Shown here one piece after another: positions 55,695 to 63,220 of a DNA stretch of 64,000 nucleotides (position 1 is the stretch's first letter; each line of letters starts with the position of its first letter). The notes below the pieces were generated by a model, which saw only the letters and a list, made by a program, of their open reading frames with translations, was not told the origin of the DNA and ran no database searches. Position numbers and translations under genes: made by a program. The stretch is from the NCBI GenBank assembly GCA_025699005.1, contig JAILWI010000001.1, forward strand, positions 716,908 through 780,907. Direction: 5' to 3'. The stretch is from Chloroflexota bacterium. Lineage in GTDB: Bacteria; Chloroflexota; Limnocylindria; QHBO01.

Positions 55695-55730
55695 TGTCAG
55701 CCGCTATATCACTAACGATATAAGCGCTGA
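55695..55730 (-). repeat. 36-bp operator-like repeat, copy 1
   Basis: Contains TATATC-N6-GATATA (55705-55722) inside TGTCAGCCGC...GCGCTGA. A second copy at 63103-63138 matches 33 of 36 bases. It lies upstream of the secreted-protein gene at 55149. Confidence 0.6.
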
Positions 55731-55781
55731 ATGAGAGCCGACGCAGTCGCATGACAGGTGGCGGCGGTTCGCCGGCGACTG

Positions 55782-56435
55782 CTACGAGTCGTCGCGGACG
55801 AGCCCCAGGATGCCGTCGACCAGCTCTCGCCCGCGGAGCGCCTCGAGCCACTCGGCCGGAATCCCGCCCGAAGACTCGTCGAGGCCCCAGCGGATGCCGG
55901 CCAGGCCACCGGCGATGGCGGCGGTCGTATCGGTGTCGTGGCCCAGGCGGATGCAGCGCTCGATCGTCTCGCGGTAGGAAGCCGATGCGGCGAAGGCCTC
56001 CCACGCCGACCAGAAGCTGTCGAGCACCCAGCCACCGCCCGGCTTCTTTACCCTGGACCGGTGCACGAGCAGCATCTCGAGCTCCATCGCATGGTCGGGA
56101 TGGTCGGCATCGGCGGCGCGCAGTCGGTCAACCGCCGATGCGAGAAGGGACTCCGGCGGGTCGCCGGGTGCCGCGATGAGCTCGCGGACGACGAGGACGT
56201 AGAGCGCGCAGGCGGTCTGGCAGGGGAGCGCGCCGTGGGTGACGCGGCTGGCGAGGCGGGCGCGCTCGACGAGCTCGTCGTCGTCGTCGGGCGGGTCGAT
56301 GAGCGCGATCGGCAGGATGCGCATGAGGCTGCCGTTGCCCTGCTCGTCGGAATCGGGCGGGCCGCCCGCGCTGGTGGCGGGCACGCCGCGCTTCAGGCGC
56401 CGGATGGCCGATGCAGTGGCGTTGCCGATGTCGAA
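55782..56435 (-). pseudogene. N-terminally truncated ADP-ribosylglycohydrolase
   Basis: About 217 residues of clear homology, starting with FDIGNATASAIRRL and including GNGSLMRILPIAL and GHDTDTTAAIAGGLAGI, the metal-binding C-terminal part of the DraG/ADP-ribosylhydrolase fold. The N-terminal third (with the first metal ligands) is missing: upstream of about 56435 the open frame continues to 56597 but encodes an arginine-rich, unrelated peptide. The protein would lack essential metal ligands. Reads as a broken gene cut at the left border of an acquired segment. Confidence 0.7.
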
Positions 56436-56708
56436 CAGCCAGGCCGTCTTTCGCGCGCGACTACGGGACCTCTGACGCCTTGCCGCTATCGGCCTCGACG
56501 ACGGCAAGCTGAGATTCGAGGTCCCTGACGCCGCGAGGAAGGCCGGCGCGAGCGGGTTGAGGCGCGAGCCCTGCCGAGGATGCGCACGCTTTCTCACCCC
56601 GTGGCGTACGCTGCGCGACGGCGGCTTTAGATCAGGGAGAGATCGATGGCGGGAGAGGGCTGGACCTAGTGACTTCTGGGCGTCGAGCGAACGCGGTGAC
56701 GTGCCCCC
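56436..56708. other. Left junction of an acquired segment
   Basis: 273 bases between the last recognisable ADP-ribosylglycohydrolase codon and the helicase start. No gene, tRNA or terminal repeat was recognised; the minus-strand frame is open but without homology. Confidence 0.45.
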
Positions 56709-59700
56709 GTGCGTGACGGTCTCTACGAATCAGTCATTACCGCTGCGCTGAACGCGGAACTCGAGGCGCTCGAAGAGCTCGAGTCGGAGGTTGCGCCGGT
56801 TGACCTTGCCGATGAGTCGCACGTTCTCGCCCGTCACATCGCGAATGCAATCGAAGACCGGCTCGGGCGCATCAAGGACTCCGCCGAAAGGGTCCGCGTA
56901 GCGAACGCGGTTCTCGCGCTCATCGAGTCCGATCGCGGTGCCGTCGATACGCCGACCAGGGAGTTGCTCGCCCTCCGCACCCCGCCTGGGCCCGGCAATC
57001 CGGCTCGCTATCAGCTTCGCCCCAAGACGCCGCTGAAGGATCCGGCTCTCCTTACGAATGCTCACGGCGAGCCGACGCTCGCGACCGAGCTGAAGGCTGA
57101 GCTGGACTCCGCCGACTCGGTCGACCTGCTGTGCGCCTTCGTCATGTGGCGGGGCGTGCGACTCCTCGCACCTGCACTGGAGCGCATTCGCGATAGTCGG
57201 GTGCCCTTCCGCGTGGTGACCACGACCTACATCGGGGGGACGGAGCGCGAAGCGCTGGATCGCCTGGTCCGTGGCTACGGCGCTCAGGTCAAGATCCAGT
57301 ACGACGCAGCTCGGACTCGTCTGCATGCGAAAGCGTGGCTGTTCCGCCGCGACACAGGGTTCGACACCGCCTACGTCGGGTCATCCAATCTCTCGACTGG
57401 CGCCCTTCTCGACGGCGTCGAGTGGAACGTCCGCCTGTCGAATCAAAGCACGCCTTCGCTGCTCCAGAAATTCGCGGCTACGTTCGAGGCTTACTGGAAC
57501 TCGACGGAGTTTGAGCCGTATGACCCGGACTCCGACCGCGACCGGCTGGACGACGCCCTCCTCGAGGCATCTGGGCGCAAGGCAGGTGACCGAATCACGG
57601 TCTCGTTGTCGGGTCTCGAGGTGCGGCCGTACCCGTACCAGCAAGAGATGCTAGATGCCCTCGAGGCTGAGCGTCTGATCCACGATCGTCACCGGAACCT
57701 GGTAGTCGCGGCGACTGGCACGGGCAAGACCGTGGTGGCGGCGCTGGACTATCGCCGCATGGGCGGAGCGTCAAATGCAGGCCACCCGTCGCTGTTGTTT
57801 GTCGCCCATCGCAAGGAGATTCTTGAGCAGTCGCTGCGGACATATCGGGAGGTCCTGAGTGATCCGAACTTCGGGGAACTGTACGTTGGCGGGGCCCGGC
57901 CGGAGCGATGGCGCCACGTCTTCGCCAGCGTGCAGTCCCTCACGGCCTATGGCGTCGAGAACATCGAGCCGGCAGCTTTCGACATCGTTGTGATCGACGA
58001 GTTCCACCACGCCGAGGCGAGGACGTACCGGAAGGTCATTGACCACCTAGCGCCGCGCGAGTTGCTTGGACTCACAGCGACGCCTGAGCGGACGGATGGA
58101 ACGGACGTTAGGTCGTTCTTCGATGGCAGAACGGCGGTTGAACTTCGGCTTTGGGATGCGCTCGGTGCGGACCTGCTATGCCCATTCCACTACTTCGCGG
58201 TCGCGGATGGCACCGATCTGACCGCGATCACTTGGTCTCGGGGCCGCTACGACGAGGCCGAGCTCTCAGGCCTCTACACCGGGAACGACGCGCGAGTCCG
58301 CGTCGTTCTGCGAGAGCTGCGTGACAAGGTGGCCGATGTCGCGGCCATGCGTGCCATCGGGTTCTGCGTGAGCGTCGCCCATGCCGAGTACATGGCTCGT
58401 CGATTCGTCGAAGCGGGCATCCATGCACGCGCCCTCAGCGGCGCGACACCGCTGAAGGAACGTGAGGAGACCCTCGCCGCGCTTCGCGCTCGCACGATTA
58501 ACGCGGTATTCGCGGTTGATGTGTTGAACGAGGGGCTCGACGTGCCGGACGTCGACACGATCCTCATGCTGCGACCGACGGAAAGCGCCACGATCTTCTT
58601 GCAGCAGCTCGGACGCGGTCTCCGGCGCACGCCAACGAAAGCCGTCCTCACGGTGTTGGACTTCATCGGCTACCAGCGCAAGGAGTTCAACTTCGCTGAC
58701 CGGTATCGCGCGATGACCGGCAACACGCGACGCGCAATCGAGCGCCAGGTGGAAGAAGGATTTCCATTCCTCCCATCCGGATGCCAGATCGTGCTCGATC
58801 GGCAGGCGCAGAAGCTCGTCCTCGAAAACATTCGGTCGCAGATTGCGAATCGATGGCAGCAGATCGTGGCGGAGCTCCGCGCGCATCCCGACCAGGACAT
58901 CTCTCTAGAGTCATTCCTGCACGACTCCGGCATTGAGCTGAGTGACGTCCTCCGGCGCGGCAGCCACTCGTGGACCCGGTTGCGTCGGGATGCAGGCATT
59001 CAGACTCCGCCGGGATCGGCCCTCGAGGAGAAGCTGCTCAAGCGAGTGCGATCCTTCGCGCACGTTGACGATCCCGATCGAGCATCGGCGTACGCGAACC
59101 TGTTGCGAGACCCCGACATCGACTATGACTCCATGTCGCCGGATGAGCAGCGCATCGCCCGGATGCTCTTCTACTCGTTGTGGTCAGACGGGGGAGGCTT
59201 TGCCTCCTACGGCGAGGGCCTTCAGGCGCTCGGGAGTGAAGAGGCGACGCGGTCGGAGATCGCCGAAGTTGTCGACATCGCGTACTCCGCGACTCGCCAC
59301 GTGCCGATCGGCCTCGCGGGTGAGCTCGCGGACGTCCCGCTCAAGGTCCACTCCAGTTATCAGCGGGAGGAGATCCTCGCCGCCCTCGACTTCCCACAGA
59401 AACCGAACACGTTCCGCGAGGGCGTCTGGTACTCCGCAGCTCGGAACGTCGACGTTTTCTTCGTCACATTGACGAAGTCGGAGGCCGATTACTCGCCAAC
59501 GACCATGTATGCGGACTACCCGATCAGCCCAACGCTGTTCCACTGGGAGTCACAGTCGACGACGTCAGTCGCGTCGAAGACGGGGCAGCGGTACCTCTCA
59601 GGATCGAGCACCGTCCTGATCTTCGTGCGGCAGAAGCAGACGGACGAATTCGGGACGGCTCCGTACCTGTTTCTCGGCCCAGCGAGCTACGTTACCCACA

Positions 59701-59789
59701 CGGGTGATCGCCCGATCGCGATCACGTGGCGGCTTCAACACCCAATGCCGTCCGACTTCTTCAATACCGCCTCGGCTGTTGCGCAGTGA
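56709..59789 (+). CDS. PLD-like nuclease / SF2 helicase / DUF3427 defence-type protein
   Basis: 1,026 residues from GTG. A phospholipase-D-type nuclease module (H206-x-K208, GSSN at 224-227; one HKD copy) is followed by an SF2 helicase with Walker A ATGTGKT (335-341), DEFH (430-433), LTATPERTDG, QQLGRGLRR motif VI, and a C-terminal DUF3427 domain (about 865-1010). Proteins of this type are found in defence islands and near restriction systems; direct function is not established. Base composition is visibly less GC-rich than neighbours. Both flanking genes are broken at its borders. Confidence 0.9.
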   Translation: MRDGLYESVITAALNAELEALEELESEVAPVDLADESHVLARHIANAIEDRLGRIKDSAERVRVANAVLALIESDRGAVDTPTRELLALRTPPGPGNPARYQLRPKTPLKDPALLTNAHGEPTLATELKAELDSADSVDLLCAFVMWRGVRLLAPALERIRDSRVPFRVVTTTYIGGTEREALDRLVRGYGAQVKIQYDAARTRLHAKAWLFRRDTGFDTAYVGSSNLSTGALLDGVEWNVRLSNQSTPSLLQKFAATFEAYWNSTEFEPYDPDSDRDRLDDALLEASGRKAGDRITVSLSGLEVRPYPYQQEMLDALEAERLIHDRHRNLVVAATGTGKTVVAALDYRRMGGASNAGHPSLLFVAHRKEILEQSLRTYREVLSDPNFGELYVGGARPERWRHVFASVQSLTAYGVENIEPAAFDIVVIDEFHHAEARTYRKVIDHLAPRELLGLTATPERTDGTDVRSFFDGRTAVELRLWDALGADLLCPFHYFAVADGTDLTAITWSRGRYDEAELSGLYTGNDARVRVVLRELRDKVADVAAMRAIGFCVSVAHAEYMARRFVEAGIHARALSGATPLKEREETLAALRARTINAVFAVDVLNEGLDVPDVDTILMLRPTESATIFLQQLGRGLRRTPTKAVLTVLDFIGYQRKEFNFADRYRAMTGNTRRAIERQVEEGFPFLPSGCQIVLDRQAQKLVLENIRSQIANRWQQIVAELRAHPDQDISLESFLHDSGIELSDVLRRGSHSWTRLRRDAGIQTPPGSALEEKLLKRVRSFAHVDDPDRASAYANLLRDPDIDYDSMSPDEQRIARMLFYSLWSDGGGFASYGEGLQALGSEEATRSEIAEVVDIAYSATRHVPIGLAGELADVPLKVHSSYQREEILAALDFPQKPNTFREGVWYSAARNVDVFFVTLTKSEADYSPTTMYADYPISPTLFHWESQSTTSVASKTGQRYLSGSSTVLIFVRQKQTDEFGTAPYLFLGPASYVTHTGDRPIAITWRLQHPMPSDFFNTASAVAQ

Positions 59790-60494
59790 CGGAATGAGTG
59801 CGGCGAGGACGGACTGCCGCTGCTCGACCTGCTGCGGGACCGCGAGCGGGGGATCGTCTACGTCTTCGGCGACGGGAACCAGGACCTCTACCATGCGCGC
59901 GAGCCCGATGAGCTGGGCGTCGTCATGCCGGAGCGGATCGACCCGTTCTACCTGACCGAGAACCGACGATCCACCAAGGCAGTCCACGCCTTCGCCCAGC
60001 GCTTCAGCCAGACCGATGCGTCCGCCCCGCCCTCGGTCTCCTTCGGGCCCGACGGGTCACCCGTGGAGGTCGTGACCTACGCCGATGACGACGCCGATGC
60101 CTGCCGTCGGGCGGTGGGGGCCGTGCTGCGCGAGATCGTCGATCGGGGGCGCGTGGCGCCGTCGGACTGCGTGGTGCTGACGCCGCGATCGGCCCGTTCG
60201 TCGTGGCTACTCTCCGCCGATGGCTCGCCCGTCGAGGCGTGGCCGTACCGGCTCATGCCCGAGTACGGGCCGGAGGGGGCGGTGCTGCCGCCGCCCACAA
60301 AGGGTGGGCAGGTGCGCGTGGCGACGATCCATCGGTACAAGGGGTTGGAGTCGCCGTGCGTGGTGCTGGCTGAGATCGACGGGCGGGTGGATTCTGCGGA
60401 TCTCGCCTCGCTCCTCGACGTCGGCGCCACCCGGGCGCGCTCGCACCTCGTGGTCGTGGCGGGGGAGTCGGTCGCGGGGCGCATCGGCGGCTAG
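59790..60494 (+). pseudogene. C-terminal remnant of a UvrD-like (NERD/SF1) helicase
   Basis: 235 codons directly after the helicase stop and in the same frame. It begins near a degraded Walker B region and contains VYVFGDGNQDLYH, ATIHRYKGLESPCVVLAEID (motif V) and VGATRARSHLVVV (motif VI); the ATP-binding domain 1A with Walker A is absent. There is no ribosome-binding site at the apparent ATG 59925. It is therefore a truncated relic cut at about 59790 by the adjoining segment. Confidence 0.8.
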
Positions 60495-60828
60495 GGGCAG
60501 TTCCCGTAGGTTCCCGCGGTTGCCACGAAGCGGAGCTAACGGCCAGGTTGGGGCAGCTGCGTGGCTGCCTGTTACTCCCAGGCGGACCGCGCGGCCAAGT
60601 TGCGGCCGATATCGGGCCGAACGTGGCCATTAGTTCCGCTGGACGGCAACTCGGGCTGCGCGCCACATGCATGGGTCGGTCCCGCCGCGTGCAGGCACTC
60701 ACGGCGCCATCGGGCATGGATCAGGACGCTCTGGCCTCCCCGGTCGGTGAACCTGACGGGTTGCATCTCGAGCCTCAATGGCTTGCATCGCGGCGCGAGA
60801 CTGGAAGGATGCAGCGGAGGCACACAGC
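60495..60828. other. 334-base non-coding stretch
   Basis: No supported gene. Holds a pair of long imperfect inverted arms (60520-60545 and 60625-60650), a small perfect hairpin GGCAGC/GCTGCC between them and the near-palindrome GGCCGATATCGGGCC. Confidence 0.5.
60520..60650. repeat. Imperfect inverted-repeat element
   Basis: 26-bp arms, 20 of 26 bases complementary, ending in the better-conserved AGCGGA-x-CTAA-x-GGCCA core; loop 79 bp with internal hairpins. Reminiscent of an extragenic palindrome or small non-autonomous element. Confidence 0.45.
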
Positions 60829-61227
60829 ATGGCCGGCCCGATCGTGTTCATCAGCCATTCGGGGGTGAAGGAGGGCCGGCTCGAGGACCTGAGATCGCTC
60901 ACCGCCGAGGTCATGGAGCGGCTCGAGGACAGCAAGCCGGAGACGGTCGCGATGCTCGCCTACCTGGACGCCGATGACGCCGTCCTCTCGATCGTGCATG
61001 TCTTCGGGGATGCCGAGGCGATGGACCGTCATTTCGAGGGCGCGACCGAGCGCGCCCGGACGGCCTACGAGCTCATGGAGCCGCGCGGGTGGGAGATCTA
61101 CGGGTCGCCCAGCGAGGCCGTCCTCGGATCGATGCGCGCCGCGGCAGAGGCCGCGCAGGTCGAGCTTAGGGTCGTTTCCCGGTTCAGCGGCGGCTTCCTG
61201 CGGGCGCCAGCACGCAACGCCGCGTGA
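60829..61227 (+). CDS. Antibiotic-biosynthesis-monooxygenase-like small protein
   Basis: 132 residues with the ferredoxin-like dimeric alpha/beta-barrel pattern (PIVFISHSGVKEGRLEDLRS, LSIVHVFGDAEAMDRHFEG). Related proteins include ABM monooxygenases and quinol monooxygenases, but catalytic residues are not conserved enough to assign activity. ATG at 60829 with GGAGG 8 nt upstream; the ATG at 60778 has no such site. Confidence 0.75.
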   Translation: MAGPIVFISHSGVKEGRLEDLRSLTAEVMERLEDSKPETVAMLAYLDADDAVLSIVHVFGDAEAMDRHFEGATERARTAYELMEPRGWEIYGSPSEAVLGSMRAAAEAAQVELRVVSRFSGGFLRAPARNAA

Positions 61228-61287
61228 GAGCGTCGCAGAGTCGCCGCGCCGCCCCCGCTCGCCCTCCGGTAAATGGGAGCGGGGGAG

Positions 61288-61293
61288 TACGCT
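61288..61293 (+). promoter_or_regulatory. -10 box for a leaderless start at 61300
   Basis: TACGCT ends 6 nt before the GTG at 61300; the earlier ATG at 61273 precedes it. Confidence 0.4.
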
Positions 61294-61299
61294 GATGGC

Positions 61300-62430
61300 G
61301 TGAACGCGCCCGGTCCGAGGCATGCGGCGCTTCGGGGGACCGAGTCCGGGTGCCTGGCCATCGCCGACATCAGCGGCTACACCTCGTACCTCGCCGGCTC
61401 CGAGCTCGACCACGCCCAGGACGTCCTCGAGGACCTGACCGAGACCGTGGTCAAGGCGCTCTCGCCGCCGATGAAGCTCAGCCAGCTCGAGGGCGACGCC
61501 GTCTTCGTCTACGTCCCCGGCAGCCGCGTCGACGCCTCGATGCTGCTCGACACGCTGGATGCCGCGTACTTCGCGTTCCGGCGCCGCCAGGACGCCATCG
61601 ACCGCGCGACGCAGTGCGACTGCAACGCCTGCGTCCTCATCCCGCGGCTCGACCTCAAGTTCGTCGCGCATCACGGGGCCTACGGACGCCAGCACGTGGC
61701 CGGCCGCGAGGACCTGAGCGGATCCGACGTGATCCTGGTGCATCGGCTTCTCAAGAATCGCATCGTGGAGGTCACCGGCCACGCCGGCTACGCCTTCTAC
61801 ACCGATGCCGTGGTCGCCGCCATGGGCGTCGACCCCGAGCTCCTGCGGATGCGCCGCCATGCGGAGGAGGTCGAGGGCATCGGCTCGGTCGATGGCTGGG
61901 TCCAGGACCTCCACGAGCGGTGGTCCGAGGAGCGCGAGCGGCGCCGGGTCAAGGTCAGTCGCGACGACGCGATCGACGTGATGTCGTACGTGGTGAACGC
62001 GCCGCGGTCGGTGACCTGGCGCTACCTCACCGATCCCGGACTCCGAGGCAGCTGGCAGCCGGGGATCAGGACCATCGACCAGTCCACGGCCGACGGTCGT
62101 CGCGGGCTGGGGACGCAGAACCATTGCGTCCACGGGAGGGGCGCCAGCCTGGAGGAGATTCTCGATTGGCGCCCGTTCGACTATTTCACGATCCAGAATG
62201 AGGTGAAGATGCCGCTCCTTGCGCCGATGCGCGCGACCTTCGAGCTCGAGGACGCGGATGGCGGGACCCGGGTGACCGAGTACACGGCCCACGGCCCGGG
62301 ATTCGGGCAGCGCCTGATCACCAGGGTCGTCGGCCGGATGGTCGCGGGGGAGCGGGCTCGCGGGCACGAGGCGCTGCGCGCCGCGGTGGAGGCAGATCAG
62401 GACGCTCCGCCGGACACCGCTGGGGACTAG
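61300..62430 (+). CDS. DUF2652 cyclase-like domain fused to SRPBCC domain
   Basis: 376 residues. The first half is DUF2652, a class III cyclase relative with the same two-aspartate signature (LAIADISGYT, QLEGDAVFVYV) but without a clear catalytic N/R helix, so activity is doubtful. A cysteine pair (CDCNAC) lies between. From about residue 225 an SRPBCC/START-like helix-grip domain follows (VTWRYLTDPGLRGSWQPGI), a hydrophobic ligand pocket. GTG at 61300 favoured by the -10 box, ATG 61273 is an alternative. No coupling to neighbours. Confidence 0.8.
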   Translation: MNAPGPRHAALRGTESGCLAIADISGYTSYLAGSELDHAQDVLEDLTETVVKALSPPMKLSQLEGDAVFVYVPGSRVDASMLLDTLDAAYFAFRRRQDAIDRATQCDCNACVLIPRLDLKFVAHHGAYGRQHVAGREDLSGSDVILVHRLLKNRIVEVTGHAGYAFYTDAVVAAMGVDPELLRMRRHAEEVEGIGSVDGWVQDLHERWSEERERRRVKVSRDDAIDVMSYVVNAPRSVTWRYLTDPGLRGSWQPGIRTIDQSTADGRRGLGTQNHCVHGRGASLEEILDWRPFDYFTIQNEVKMPLLAPMRATFELEDADGGTRVTEYTAHGPGFGQRLITRVVGRMVAGERARGHEALRAAVEADQDAPPDTAGD

Positions 62431-62490
62431 AGGACCGCCCGGCACGGGCCGTGCGACGGTGTCCGTTACCAACGCACGAGAGAACGACCG

Positions 62491-62709
62491 ATGGCCGATG
62501 ACGACAGCGCCCTGCGCAAGGGCGACAAGGTGGAGTGGGATCACCCGCAGGGAACCACCCAGGGGACGGTCAAAAAGAAGCTCACGTCGGAGACCCAGGT
62601 GAAGGGCCACACGGCGAAGGCGACCGAGGACGACCCGCAGTACCTGGTCGAGAGCGACGCGACCGGCGCCGAGGCCGCGCATCGGCCGGAGGAGCTGCGA
62701 AAACGATGA
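62491..62709 (+). CDS. DUF2945 (hypervirulence-associated, Tudor-like) protein
   Basis: 72 residues: LRKGDKVEWDHPQGTTQGTV and TAKATEDDPQYLVESDATG match DUF2945/HVA1, a small SH3/Tudor-like fold seen in stress-related gene clusters. Its stop overlaps the ATG of the next gene (62706-62709). Confidence 0.85.
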   Translation: MADDDSALRKGDKVEWDHPQGTTQGTVKKKLTSETQVKGHTAKATEDDPQYLVESDATGAEAAHRPEELRKR

Positions 62710-63035
62710 GCGACGATCGCAAGGAAACCATCGACGAGTTCCGTGAGGCGGTGAACATGACCGCATCGGAGCTCGAGGACTGGCTGGACACCGACGAGTC
62801 CCGGAGCGCAGGACAGAAGGACGACGGCGGCGAGTCGACCGGGCACCGCTCGGGCCGGCGCATCGTGACCCTGCTGGGCAAGAAGCAGGACGACTTCACC
62901 GATGACGACCTCGCGCACATGCGAAAGGTCAGCGGCTACGTGGCGCGCCACCTCGCCCAGCGGCCGAGCGGCGACGTGACCGACACGACCTGGCGCCATT
63001 CGCTGATGAACTGGGGCCACGACCCGACGAAATAG
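62706..63035 (+). CDS. DUF3140 family protein
   Basis: 109 residues. ETIDEFREAVNMTASELEDW, the lysine-rich linker and HMRKVSGYVARHLAQRP are DUF3140 signatures. DUF3140 and DUF2945 are commonly paired; the ATGA overlap here makes translational coupling likely. Probable small nucleic-acid-associated or stress protein; function unknown. Confidence 0.85.
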   Translation: MSDDRKETIDEFREAVNMTASELEDWLDTDESRSAGQKDDGGESTGHRSGRRIVTLLGKKQDDFTDDDLAHMRKVSGYVARHLAQRPSGDVTDTTWRHSLMNWGHDPTK

Positions 63036-63102
63036 GCTGCTGCCCCGGGCAGGCTTCAGGCCACTCAAGTGGTGGCGCCTCGGTTGAACGGTATCCGTCC
63101 CC

Positions 63103-63138
63103 TGTCAGGCGCTATATCACCAACGATATAACCGCTGA
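63103..63138 (+). repeat. 36-bp operator-like repeat, copy 2
   Basis: 33 of 36 bases identical to 55695-55730; core TATATC-N6-GATATA at 63113-63130. It lies 83 bases before the hydrolase start at 63221, in a promoter position. Confidence 0.6.
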
Positions 63139-63220
63139 CCGCTACCGGAGACGGCCGCGAGGACGATCGGTGGCGCGCCGGGCGTATCGTCTGCGGTGCG
63201 AGCCAACGGAGATGGTGGCG

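Noticed and set aside
55618..55781. Minus-strand coding over the 36-bp repeat
   Set aside because: The apparent peptide spelled by the palindrome (YIVSDIA and YIVGDIA at the two copies) is explained by the operator-like DNA repeat; no ribosome site or homology.
60775..62766. Long minus-strand open frame antisense to the monooxygenase-like, DUF2652 and DUF2945 genes
   Set aside because: Mirror frame; three supported genes on the other strand.
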